From positions 180,876-244,875 of the forward strand of contig NZ_KE384556.1 of assembly GCF_000426705.1 (NCBI RefSeq): 64,000 nt of DNA, read 5' to 3'. Position 1 is the first letter of the stretch, and the number at the start of each line of letters is the position of its first letter. This document shows positions 25,484-33,182 of the stretch, piece by piece. Position numbers and translations under genes: made by a program. This DNA comes from Spirochaeta cellobiosiphila DSM 17781 (GTDB taxonomy: Bacteria > Spirochaetota > Spirochaetia > DSM-17781). The notes under the pieces are model-generated. The model saw nothing but the letters and a program-made list of their open reading frames with translations, did no database searches and was not told the origin of the DNA.

Positions 25484-26628
25484 TGCCTTGGTACTCATGC
25501 CGCTTTAATGATGGGAAAACCTCTAAACAACAACTAGGCCAAGTAACAGTGGGAGAAACACAATTAGTCCTGGAATATGAAGAGGACCGTTATACCCGTA
25601 AGCTAACTTGGCCTTATACTGATGTCTTCCGTGAAGAGATGCCAGGGGAAAAGAGAGTATCCCTCCTGTGTGGACAATACCCCAAGGTCCATATATCAGT
25701 AGAAGATCCCTTCTTCAAAGGTGAAATCGATCAAAAACTGGAATCAGGAAGCCTCTCCCGTAAGATCTATAAATGGTTCTTCACCAATTATACAAAGATC
25801 ATTCTGGGATTTGTGTTAACAATCGGAGTCTTAGTTGGAGTTTATATCTATGGCGTTCCCCTCATGGCGGATGGTATTGCAAGAATCCTTCCCTATGAAC
25901 AAGAAAAACAAATGGGGGATCTCATCTTCAAAAATATGTCAAAAGACTTGGCTATTGATGAGACAGGATCACAAAAACTTCAAAAATTCTGGGATGATTT
26001 AGATTGGGGAGAGCATCCTGTAAATCTTTATCTATCTAACAAAGAAGAAATGAATGCCTTCGCTATTATGGGAGGACACATTGTGGTCTATAAGGATTTG
26101 CTCGTTACTTTAGACACTCCAGAGGAATTAGCGGCTCTCTTAGCGCATGAATATTCACATATAGAAAAGAAGCATAGTGCCCGTTTGATCTTCCGGATGT
26201 TATCCAACTACCTTATCATTTCCTTACTGATCAATGATTATAGCGGAACAACGGCAGTCATACTCCAAAATGCAGACTCCTTCAGAACGCTAAAATACAG
26301 TAGAGATTTTGAGACGGAAGCCGATGAAAGAGGTGTAGAGCTCCTTAGGAAAGAAGGAATATCCCCCCAGGCCATGGCAGATCTCTTTACCAAGCTTAAG
26401 GAACAAGACCATTACACTGGGCCAAGTTGGCTAAGCACCCACCCCGATCTTAATGACAGAATCAATAGGATAATCGGTGAAGTTACAGAATCCCAAAAGG
26501 CATCCATAACTCACCATCCTCAATTATCCAAGACATTTGGCAGTCTTCAAAGCTATAGCTTATCCCTTAATGGAACCAGCCATGAGTCCTCTGACGAAGA
26601 ATCGTTGGAGAGAGAAGAAGACGACTAG
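25483..26628 (+). CDS. M48-family membrane metallopeptidase
   Basis: 381 residues: an N-terminal cytoplasmic domain of about 95 residues, one membrane helix (about 107-127), and an M48 peptidase domain with HEYSH (zinc ligands His222 and His226) and the third ligand in FETEADERGVELL. An acidic tail follows. The active site faces the periplasm by this topology. Translationally coupled to the DUF898 gene. The last 69 bases overlap the convergent ABC permease gene. Likely a quality-control or maturation protease; substrate unknown. Confidence 0.88.
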   Translation: MPWYSCRFNDGKTSKQQLGQVTVGETQLVLEYEEDRYTRKLTWPYTDVFREEMPGEKRVSLLCGQYPKVHISVEDPFFKGEIDQKLESGSLSRKIYKWFFTNYTKIILGFVLTIGVLVGVYIYGVPLMADGIARILPYEQEKQMGDLIFKNMSKDLAIDETGSQKLQKFWDDLDWGEHPVNLYLSNKEEMNAFAIMGGHIVVYKDLLVTLDTPEELAALLAHEYSHIEKKHSARLIFRMLSNYLIISLLINDYSGTTAVILQNADSFRTLKYSRDFETEADERGVELLRKEGISPQAMADLFTKLKEQDHYTGPSWLSTHPDLNDRINRIIGEVTESQKASITHHPQLSKTFGSLQSYSLSLNGTSHESSDEESLEREEDD

Positions 26629-27678
26629 AGGCAGGATCATACTCAGGAAGGCACCTGAAGTTAAAAGGTGCCAATCCTGTCCTTTTTCCCCAACCATAGC
26701 GGCCAGAGCAGAAGTGACTACCCTATTCTTGTCTCCAAGAAATATTAAGGCTATCAAATAATCATTCCAAACCCATAAAAATTGGAATATAGCAAAGCTA
26801 GCTAAAGCAGGAACGGATAAGGGAATCACCAAACGGGCAAAGATATTAAAAGGAGTAGCCCCATCTAAAAAGGCTGATTCAAAGATATCCCTTGGAAGAG
26901 TGGATATATAATTAAACAAAAGATACACAGCTAATGGCAATCCAAAACCCGTATGAGCCAACCACATTCCCAGAAAAGATCCATTCAAATCCAAACTAGT
27001 ATAATCTTGAAGAATAGGAATAAGGGCTATCTGCAAGGGAACAACCAATAAGGCCACAACAATGACAAACAACGGTTTACGCCCAGGAAAGTCCATCCAG
27101 GCAAAAGCATAAGCCGCAAAAGCAGCTATAAGAATCGGAATAACCGTGGAAGGTATGGCTACTGCGAGAGAATTCAAAACAGCATCATAGAAATTACTCC
27201 CATCCCTTGTGATAGTACGACCGTTACCATCGGTAAACTGTATCTTACCACTGGCCAAAACATCCCTATAATTAGATAAAGTCAGATTGGCACCAAAGCC
27301 GACCCATTCCCTTTCAAATTTATCAACACGCAAGGTTCTCTTATTACCATACCATCGATACTGCGTACCATCTTCACTGACAATACCTTCACGAAAACTC
27401 TCAAAGTCTCCCTCAATATCTTCAATAATGAAGGTTCCATCCACATCGATATCTTCAGACAGGGTTAGTTCTTCTGTTTTCACCCAATCCCGGTGAGGAA
27501 GAATGGACCACCAACCGGAAGAAAAAATATCTTCAGAACGTCGAAAGGAAGTCACAAAGATACCTAAAGTCGGGATGGTCCAAAGAAGAGTGATAAAAAT
27601 AAGAACGATATTAACCCACACATTACGGGCTGTTCTTTTTAACTTTTGTTTTCGTTTAAATTTAGTGGGTTCACTCAT
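26560..27678 (-). CDS. Carbohydrate ABC importer permease (AglG/MalG-like)
   Basis: 372 residues with six membrane helices and the EAA motif ESAFLDGATPFNIFARLVIP that docks the ATPase. A loop of roughly 110 residues after the first helix (about 45-150, rich in Asp/Glu and Gly) is inserted on the outer side, as in AglG-type alpha-glucoside permeases. Third gene of the importer operon, overlapping the previous permease gene by 4 bases. No ATPase gene follows, so a shared ATPase encoded elsewhere is needed. Substrate (alpha-glucosides) is inferred from family resemblance. Confidence 0.85.
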   Translation of the reverse strand: MSEPTKFKRKQKLKRTARNVWVNIVLIFITLLWTIPTLGIFVTSFRRSEDIFSSGWWSILPHRDWVKTEELTLSEDIDVDGTFIIEDIEGDFESFREGIVSEDGTQYRWYGNKRTLRVDKFEREWVGFGANLTLSNYRDVLASGKIQFTDGNGRTITRDGSNFYDAVLNSLAVAIPSTVIPILIAAFAAYAFAWMDFPGRKPLFVIVVALLVVPLQIALIPILQDYTSLDLNGSFLGMWLAHTGFGLPLAVYLLFNYISTLPRDIFESAFLDGATPFNIFARLVIPLSVPALASFAIFQFLWVWNDYLIALIFLGDKNRVVTSALAAMVGEKGQDWHLLTSGAFLSMILPLVVFFSLQRFFVRGLMAGSIKG

Positions 27679-28754
27679 TTGAAAGCCTTCCTTCCCTGGA
27701 ATTGTCTCAGGTTATAGAGAAGGACTGGTACAACAGCAACCAAAAGTAATATGGCCAAAGCTGAAGCCTCTCCCGTTCTTCCCTGGGTAAATTGTCTCAA
27801 ATAAAACTCATTGGCTATAACATTTGTACCAAAGTTACCACCTGTCATAACCCTAACAATATCAAAAAGTTTAAGACTAAAGATAACAATGGTGGTAGAT
27901 ACAGTGATAAGAGTCCCCATGATTTCTGGAATCATAATATGCCTAAAGACCTGGAACTCAGTCGCACCATCAACCTTGGCAGCTTCTATCAAAGAAGAAG
28001 GGATACCTTTTATTGCCGATGATAGAATGACCATGGCGTACCCAGTTTGAAGCCAAACCATGATAATGATAAGCAGGAGATTGTTCCAAAAAGGAAGCTG
28101 TAACCAAGCCTGGGCTTTAAAACCAAGTCCAGTGATAATGGCATTAAGAAGTCCTATCTCTACGATATTAGCCCCTTCCCCTTTATAGGCATAAATAAAC
28201 TTCCAGATAACACCAGCTCCAACAAAAGAAATGGCCATAGGTAAGAAGATCAATGCTTTATAGATATTCTCAAACCGGCTCTTATCAGCCAATACAGCAA
28301 TGAGAAGGCCGATCCCCACGCTACCGGATGTACCAAAAACAAGCCAATATATATTATTGCGAAAGCTTTCCCAGAACACACCGTCAGTAAAGACATTCCC
28401 ATAATTTGTCAAACCGATAAATTGTCTTCCCGTATCATTAAAGAAACTTAAACTAAAGGTTCTAATGGTGGGAAGAATGAGAAACCATAATAAAAGAAGT
28501 AAAGCGGGACCTGCAAAAACAACCGGTAAGACAATAGAACGTGTCTTACGGGGTAATGTCTCAGCAATGCTGTTAAGAACATAGAACAATATAGCCACAG
28601 ATCCAACACCCCATATGATGGCCACTATAACCATAAATAATTTGGACCCTTCCCATGATTTGAGAAATACATATCCCAATATAAGGATAGCCAAGGCTAC
28701 TATTACTTCTAATAGTAGAAAAAAATATTTTTGAATTGATATTGATTTCAACAA
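27675..28754 (-). CDS. Carbohydrate ABC importer permease (AglF/MalF-like)
   Basis: 359 residues; eight predicted membrane helices, the first three forming an N-terminal extension typical of MalF/AglF, and the EAA motif EAAKVDGATEFQVFRHIMIP. It pairs with the AglG-like permease to form the channel. It begins with TTG (28754; a second TTG follows directly) behind GGGAGG. A hairpin terminator lies between it and the binding-protein gene upstream, so it is probably expressed at a lower level than the binding protein. Confidence 0.85.
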   Translation of the reverse strand: MLKSISIQKYFFLLLEVIVALAILILGYVFLKSWEGSKLFMVIVAIIWGVGSVAILFYVLNSIAETLPRKTRSIVLPVVFAGPALLLLLWFLILPTIRTFSLSFFNDTGRQFIGLTNYGNVFTDGVFWESFRNNIYWLVFGTSGSVGIGLLIAVLADKSRFENIYKALIFLPMAISFVGAGVIWKFIYAYKGEGANIVEIGLLNAIITGLGFKAQAWLQLPFWNNLLLIIIMVWLQTGYAMVILSSAIKGIPSSLIEAAKVDGATEFQVFRHIMIPEIMGTLITVSTTIVIFSLKLFDIVRVMTGGNFGTNVIANEFYLRQFTQGRTGEASALAILLLVAVVPVLLYNLRQFQGRKAFK

Positions 28755-28781
28755 AGACCTCCCTTGTTAAAAAGCGAAAAA

Positions 28782-28799
28782 AGGGGGCAAAAGCCCCCT
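28782..28799 (-). terminator. Intra-operon terminator after the binding-protein gene
   Basis: AGGGGGC (28793-28799 on the minus strand) pairs with GCCCCCT (28782-28788), followed by a run of six T. It would stop much of the transcription after the binding-protein gene and let a fraction through to the permeases, the usual stoichiometry control in such importers. Confidence 0.75.
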
Positions 28800-28815
28800 A
28801 GGAATAACAATTAAC

Positions 28816-30114
28816 CTAATTCGGCCACGAAGCATCAATAGCCTTAACAGCTTGATCCAAAGTTCTGGAACCTGAGACATAACCTGTCATTTCTTTCCAG
28901 AAAGAACCGGCACCTACGGCTCCAGGCATTAAGTCAGAACCATCAAAGCGCAAGGCTTTGGCATTCTTAAGCAATTCCTGTAATCTTCTATCAACAGGAT
29001 TAGTCAGCCAATTAGGATCAACATCCTTCTGAGGAGCCAGAACCCCACCAGAGGCAAGCCATGTTTTAATAGATTGGGCCGAAGCAAAATACTGCATCAC
29101 TTGTCTTACTTCAGGACGGTCATTAAACATAGCGTAAATATCCCCACCAACAAGCAATGGAGCCCCATAAGTATCATTAACAGGAGGAAGATTAAAGAAG
29201 TCGTAATCTACCCCGGGCTGTAAGCCTTCAGGGAAGAATGACACAATGAAGTTCCCTTGATCATGCAACCAGGCTTTAGGTGGTTCTTCGAATAATACTT
29301 TGGCAGAATCACCAAAAGATGTGGTTGGAATAGACTTTCTACCACCATACACATTTCCTTCAGGGAACCATATATCAGACCAGGTCTGAATCGCTGTTCT
29401 GACTTCAGGGGAATCAAACTTCAAATCCCCAGTTAACCATCTGTCATAATTTTCCAAGGATGTGGTTCTAAGCATTAACTGTTCTGTCCAATCGGTGGCA
29501 GTCCAGCCAGTAGCGGCGCCGGATTCTATACCGATGGCCCAGGGAGCGTCTCCGTCACTCTTGATTTGTTCCATCAAAGACTCTAGCTCGGCCCATGTAG
29601 TAGGCACTTTATATCCTGCAGCATCAAAAGCTTTTTTGTTATACCACACTATTCCTTTAAGATTAACTCTGGCCCATAACCCCGCCATAATGGGACCATC
29701 AGGACCTGTCATAGTTCCCATATCAAGCCAGCTCTGAATGTAATTATTTCTTACTTTAGTCATGTCCAGAGTCTTGCTTAAGTCAATAACCTTACCTGTC
29801 TTTACAAAGTTTTCCAGTAGACCCGGTTGGGGAAAGTCAGCTATATCAGGAGGATTCCCTCCTTCAATACGCACAGATATGGAGGCTTCAAATTCTTTTG
29901 AACCTTCATATTGGATATCAATGCCTGTTTCTTCTTCGAAGGCTTTGATACTTTCCTCAAACTTAACAGCATCATTGTCAGTAAAGGGACCAGCCATGGT
30001 AACAACTTTCTTGTCTGATCCTTTTGACATGTCATCTTTTTTCTGACAGCTAGTAGTGCCTAGAATCATCAAGAACACCATTAAAGCCAGAATAAGAGTT
30101 AAGATTCTTTTCAT
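28816..30114 (-). CDS. Sugar-binding lipoprotein of ABC importer (family 1, AglE-like)
   Basis: 432 residues with a lipoprotein signal (TTSC, Cys23) and the family 1 solute-binding fold: VVTMAGPFTDNDAVKFEESI, then EGGNPPDIADFPQPG and a WYNKKAFDAAGYKVPTTW segment typical of oligosaccharide-binding proteins. It captures sugar outside the inner membrane and delivers it to the permeases encoded downstream. AAAGGAG precedes the ATG. Resembles alpha-glucoside AglE proteins. No glycosidase or regulator is adjacent, so the sugar is not confirmed by context. Confidence 0.88.
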   Translation of the reverse strand: MKRILTLILALMVFLMILGTTSCQKKDDMSKGSDKKVVTMAGPFTDNDAVKFEESIKAFEEETGIDIQYEGSKEFEASISVRIEGGNPPDIADFPQPGLLENFVKTGKVIDLSKTLDMTKVRNNYIQSWLDMGTMTGPDGPIMAGLWARVNLKGIVWYNKKAFDAAGYKVPTTWAELESLMEQIKSDGDAPWAIGIESGAATGWTATDWTEQLMLRTTSLENYDRWLTGDLKFDSPEVRTAIQTWSDIWFPEGNVYGGRKSIPTTSFGDSAKVLFEEPPKAWLHDQGNFIVSFFPEGLQPGVDYDFFNLPPVNDTYGAPLLVGGDIYAMFNDRPEVRQVMQYFASAQSIKTWLASGGVLAPQKDVDPNWLTNPVDRRLQELLKNAKALRFDGSDLMPGAVGAGSFWKEMTGYVSGSRTLDQAVKAIDASWPN

Positions 30115-30162
30115 TAAAATTCTCCTTTTTATATTTGGCGCCTGGAGGAGCCCTTATAAAAA

Positions 30163-30191
30163 AGACTAGTTCATGGGAAGTCTGTTGTCAA
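30163..30191 (-). promoter_or_regulatory. Promoter of the sugar importer operon
   Basis: On the minus strand TTGACA (30186-30191) and TAGTCT (30163-30168) are separated by 17 bases, about 50 bases before the binding-protein ATG. The -35 is perfect and the -10 poor, which fits a promoter that needs an activator. Confidence 0.5.
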
Positions 30192-30350
30192 AAAAATGCT
30201 TATAAAGCTTGGTCCATATGTACTGTCAGGATTTTCTTTTTTCTTTGTCCTTTAAGAACTAAGAATAGGATATGTGTTGTGAGAAAAAACAGGGAGAAAT
30301 ATCACAAGGCATTTTAATTTAAATGTTATATATAACCAAAAGGAGTCCAG

Positions 30351-30376
30351 CCGGTAGCCAGTGTACAGGCTACCGG
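30351..30376. terminator. Hairpin after the DUF2892 gene
   Basis: CCGGTAGCC (30351-30359) and GGCTACCGG (30368-30376) form a 9-bp stem with an 8-base loop, 12 bases past the DUF2892 stop. The T-run on the minus strand is delayed (CTCCTTTT), so it is a moderate terminator. The 30192-30350 stretch beyond it shows nothing else I can name. Confidence 0.55.
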
Positions 30377-30387
30377 TTATCAAAAGT

Positions 30388-30591
30388 TTATTCCTTAGGT
30401 CGCGTATTTATGTGAAAAGGCAAATACAGAGGGCAGAATGAAAAGAAAGCGGTCACAATAAATACAGCCCCGAGTACAGCCCCCAGGAACCAGAGACCTC
30501 CCATGCTTACTTGCATGATGATCGATACTACAACGAATACAGCGCCAAGAACAAATCGAATTAACCTGTCTAATGAACCAATATTTTTCAT
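30388..30591 (-). CDS. DUF2892 (YgaP-type) small membrane protein
   Basis: 67 residues beginning MKNIGSLDRLIRFVLGA, the standard start of DUF2892 domains, with two membrane helices and a Cys in SFCPLYLPF. These domains are found alone or fused to rhodanese (YgaP) and are otherwise uncharacterised. The ATG at 30591 follows AAGGAG with 7-base spacing, so the longer frame to 30618 is rejected. Monocistronic. Confidence 0.85.
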   Translation of the reverse strand: MKNIGSLDRLIRFVLGAVFVVVSIIMQVSMGGLWFLGAVLGAVFIVTAFFSFCPLYLPFHINTRPKE

Positions 30592-30742
30592 AAAAACACT
30601 CCTTATTATACTCATCACTCTTCTAAATATATTATTTCATATATACAAAGACAATAAAGAATTATATAAAAAATATATAGGTTTTATATTCCTTGTGTAT
30701 TAAACTTCCTACTAACCAAGGATTTAAAGGACTATTTTTATA

Positions 30743-31972
30743 ATGTATATAATTAAATCAATTACAACTATGGCATTAATCTTTATATCTACTTTCTTAT
30801 TATCCTGTGATCTTATGAATCCAAAGACTCCAACGACTCCAACGACTCCATCTACACCTTCCCATCCTAATAGACCTAAAGAGATAAAGAAGTTAACCCT
30901 ATATAAGCCTGAAGTAGCCATTCAAACACCGAATCATCTTGTATTTGAGGAATCCATAACCTTTGACGGAAGAACCTTTAACCCGAACAATGAACCACTA
31001 ACATGGAATATCAAATATGAGCAAGACTATAATGCTGCAATAGGAAAGTTTGGAGAAGAATCTCAAGTGGAGAAAGAAGTTGTTACTTATTCCTCTTTTG
31101 ATTACACACCTCCAGCTTCAGGCTACTATCGAATATCTTTATATAGAGAGGGTGTTAAAGTTGCTATTGGACGTTTTATTGTGACCAGAAATCCCTTCGA
31201 TAACAGTGCCCCACCTACAGCAAAACTCAATATACATAAGCTGCCAGATAGGAATGATAAACAGATACATATTGATGCTGTAGGGAGTAAGGATGATGCA
31301 GATACCGTAGAAGAACTACGTTACCGTTGGAACTTAATGCCAATTAGCCTAGATACCTTTATGAGGTACCAAACCCCACGAGAAGCTAGGGAAGTTTTAA
31401 GCGATAAACTCCATGGAACAGAAAAAGTATGGAAAGAAAAATTATCTATAGCTAGAGGACTATATTATGTTCAACTAGTTGTTCAAGATAAGATATATGA
31501 CAGAGCTAGAGAGTCTTTTTGGGGTACTGCCCCTTCAGAGCAATACACGCAATTCTACATTGCCCCTAAAGGGCAACCAATAGACTTACAAACGGATCCT
31601 ATGTCCTTTTCTATCAAGAATTATGATACAGATATCCCTACCATGCATATTGGTGATTTCTTTTGGTATGAAATAGTGAGAAATACACAGAGGTTCGAAG
31701 ACATTATGATTATTTACATGTTAAGAGTAGGAAAGGATACCCTCCTGCGTTATGGTGTCAGTACATTCGATGATCCAGGTAGTAAAGTGGGGTATGGCTG
31801 GACTGAAGATACAATACTGATAACTCATGTTAGAGATGACTTTCGAGCCATAGAAATACCCAAACTTACAAGTGAGGAGTTAAACTACTTTACTTCTCCT
31901 TACGGTGGATTTAATACCGATGGCTATGCTTTTGAAACTGATACGGGCTATGAGCTCAAACTTCCTTATTAG
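30743..31972 (+). CDS. Hypothetical lipoprotein with Thr-Pro linker
   Basis: 409 residues: lipoprotein signal with LLSC (Cys22), then a Thr/Pro linker (TPTTPTTPSTPS) encoded by near-perfect 9-base repeats (ACTCCAACG) at about 30826-30855, then beta-rich, possibly Ig-like domains (YTPPASGYYRISLYREG; DAVGSKDDADTVEELRYRWN resembles a PKD-type fold). The coding sequence is AT-rich. The protein ends abruptly in ELKLPY, while another frame stays open past its stop to 32193, suggesting the C-terminus was cut off by a frameshift. Surface role inferred. Confidence 0.75.
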   Translation: MYIIKSITTMALIFISTFLLSCDLMNPKTPTTPTTPSTPSHPNRPKEIKKLTLYKPEVAIQTPNHLVFEESITFDGRTFNPNNEPLTWNIKYEQDYNAAIGKFGEESQVEKEVVTYSSFDYTPPASGYYRISLYREGVKVAIGRFIVTRNPFDNSAPPTAKLNIHKLPDRNDKQIHIDAVGSKDDADTVEELRYRWNLMPISLDTFMRYQTPREAREVLSDKLHGTEKVWKEKLSIARGLYYVQLVVQDKIYDRARESFWGTAPSEQYTQFYIAPKGQPIDLQTDPMSFSIKNYDTDIPTMHIGDFFWYEIVRNTQRFEDIMIIYMLRVGKDTLLRYGVSTFDDPGSKVGYGWTEDTILITHVRDDFRAIEIPKLTSEELNYFTSPYGGFNTDGYAFETDTGYELKLPY

Positions 31973-32193
31973 AGCTAAGAAAGGAATCAAGAACAATAAA
32001 ATATTACGCCCTTAGTACCATAAGTCATCCTGAAAATGTCATTAAGAACTGGCCCTCAGGGGTAAAACCGGAAGATATTAGTCGAGAAAATTACAGAGTC
32101 TTAGAACTAGAAGACCTGAACTCTGGAACAGGATACAGCTTTTTAGCAAACTTTTGGGCTTATTACCATGATGGAACGTTCATCTCCTACTAA
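31954..32193 (+). pseudogene. Displaced reading frame: probable lost C-terminus of the preceding lipoprotein
   Basis: After an in-frame TGA at 31951, this frame is open for 79 codons to a TAA at 32191-32193 and lacks ATG, GTG or TTG starts in its first part. Its translation looks like real protein (TIKYYALSTISHPENVIKNW, later TGYSFLANFWAYYHDGTF) and has the same Tyr/Trp-rich, beta-strand style as the lipoprotein. A one- or two-base shift near 31954-31969 would join the two into a protein of about 485 residues. It may be a real mutation, a sequencing error or a gene remnant. Confidence 0.45.
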
Positions 32194-32218
32194 ATAATCA
32201 CTACAACCAAAGCGCTCC

Positions 32219-32323
32219 TTTGCTTGTAAGCAAACCAATACTTTCCTTAGACCAAAGCACTAAGTTGGTCTAAGGAAATCAGTCAAATGGTCTAAGCATT
32301 TCTCTTATTTGCTTACAAGCAAA
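32219..32323. repeat. Nested inverted-repeat element between convergent genes
   Basis: TTTGCTTGTAAGCAAA (32219-32234) and its exact reverse complement (32308-32323) flank a perfect 14-base inverted repeat, TTTCCTTAGACCAA (32242-32255) with TTGGTCTAAGGAAA (32265-32278), 9-base loop. A third copy of TGGTCTAAG lies at 32288-32296. Each outer arm can also fold on itself. It could be a bidirectional terminator, although it has no T-run, or an intergenic repeat of the BIME/MITE kind. Confidence 0.6.
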
Positions 32324-32324
32324 T

Positions 32325-33023
32325 TTACAATTTGATACTTAAGATATTACTGAAGCAGGTTTGAATCCGATCAAGGTCCTTACCAAAGGTCAAGCTAAGG
32401 TGATAATTCCCAAGGGGGAGATCTTGGGGAAGAGTACAGAGAATAATAGTGGGAGTTCGTCGCAGGACTTTTGTAATATCCCAGTAGGAACCATCAGTTT
32501 CATTCGTAAGCACTAACTGAACATCATCGGACAAGTCAAAACTTCTTCCTTGTAGTTCTATCACCTGGCCAGGACTGTAGTCGGGACCATAGTTGTTGGC
32601 TTCAAAGTTATAGATAAGATTGATCTTGGGATACTTCTGATTAGGATGGCACTTTTGAAAAGAAGCGCCCTTAAGGATATAGCTCTTCAGCTCCTTGGAC
32701 GGATTCAAATTCACCCGCACCTTATGCTCATCAGGATCAAATTCACTGTTCTCTTCAGGGAAACCGCCACCAATACTGGTAGAAGCTTTGAACAAATCCA
32801 TATTAATACGATTACCAACCAAGAGCTCAGCTTTGATGACTTCCGTTAATAGGTCTAACACAACCATAATATCTTGCCGGGATACGGTGGTGTTCTTCGA
32901 AGCCATGATATTGAGGATATCTTCCTGGCTTAGACTGTCCTTGGCAATGACACGGGCAACATACTTCTTAAGTTCTTTGTTTTGCAGGTTGTTAGGTTCT
33001 AGATAGTAATTGATTTTTCTCAT
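32325..33023 (-). CDS. HU-like DNA-binding domain with DUF4469 C-terminus
   Basis: 232 residues. The N-terminal half (to about 110) has the HU/IHF-like fold seen in HU-DNA_bdg proteins: YVARVIAKDSLSQEDIL, then DIMVVLDLLTEVIKAELLVG and RVNLNPSKELK. The C-terminal half is a DUF4469-type Ig-like/TIG domain (PGQVIELQGRSFDLSDDVQL). Such two-domain proteins occur in Bacteroidota and spirochaetes; the role is unknown, possibly nucleoid-related. AGGAG precedes the ATG. Its upstream region is an unusual run of A- and T-tracts (33073-33110), which could bend DNA. Confidence 0.8.
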   Translation of the reverse strand: MRKINYYLEPNNLQNKELKKYVARVIAKDSLSQEDILNIMASKNTTVSRQDIMVVLDLLTEVIKAELLVGNRINMDLFKASTSIGGGFPEENSEFDPDEHKVRVNLNPSKELKSYILKGASFQKCHPNQKYPKINLIYNFEANNYGPDYSPGQVIELQGRSFDLSDDVQLVLTNETDGSYWDITKVLRRTPTIILCTLPQDLPLGNYHLSLTFGKDLDRIQTCFSNILSIKL

Positions 33024-33072
33024 TTTAATCTCCTTACTATCTCCTTCTCACCTGTTTCCGGAATATCGAGAA

Positions 33073-33110
33073 GTTTTTTGAAAAAAAATTAAAAAAATGT
33101 GATTTTTTTT
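33073..33110. other. Alternating A- and T-tracts
   Basis: Runs of 6 T, 8 A, 7 A and 8 T with only short interruptions lie 50-90 bases upstream of the HU-like gene. They may act as curved promoter-upstream DNA. Confidence 0.5.
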
Positions 33111-33150
33111 GCTTTTGAGGGGAAAAAGGGCCTATTAGAGACCTCAAAGG

Positions 33151-33175
33151 CCATCCCTGAAGGACTCAGGGATGG
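33151..33175 (-). terminator. Hairpin after alanine dehydrogenase
   Basis: CCATCCCTGA (33151-33160) and TCAGGGATGG (33166-33175) form a perfect 10-bp stem with a 5-base loop right after the ald stop. The T-run is short (CCTTT), so it is a likely but not ideal terminator. Confidence 0.65.
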
Positions 33176-33182
33176 AATATTA

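Noticed and set aside
29462-30046. Rightward frames of 91 and 94 codons opposite the sugar-binding protein gene
   Set aside because: They lie wholly antisense to a well-supported gene, have no ribosome sites and give low-complexity translations. They are shadows.
30826-30860. Short tandem repeat ACTCCAACG as a possible minisatellite or CRISPR-like array
   Set aside because: It encodes the Thr-Pro linker of a lipoprotein, has only two or three units and no spacers.
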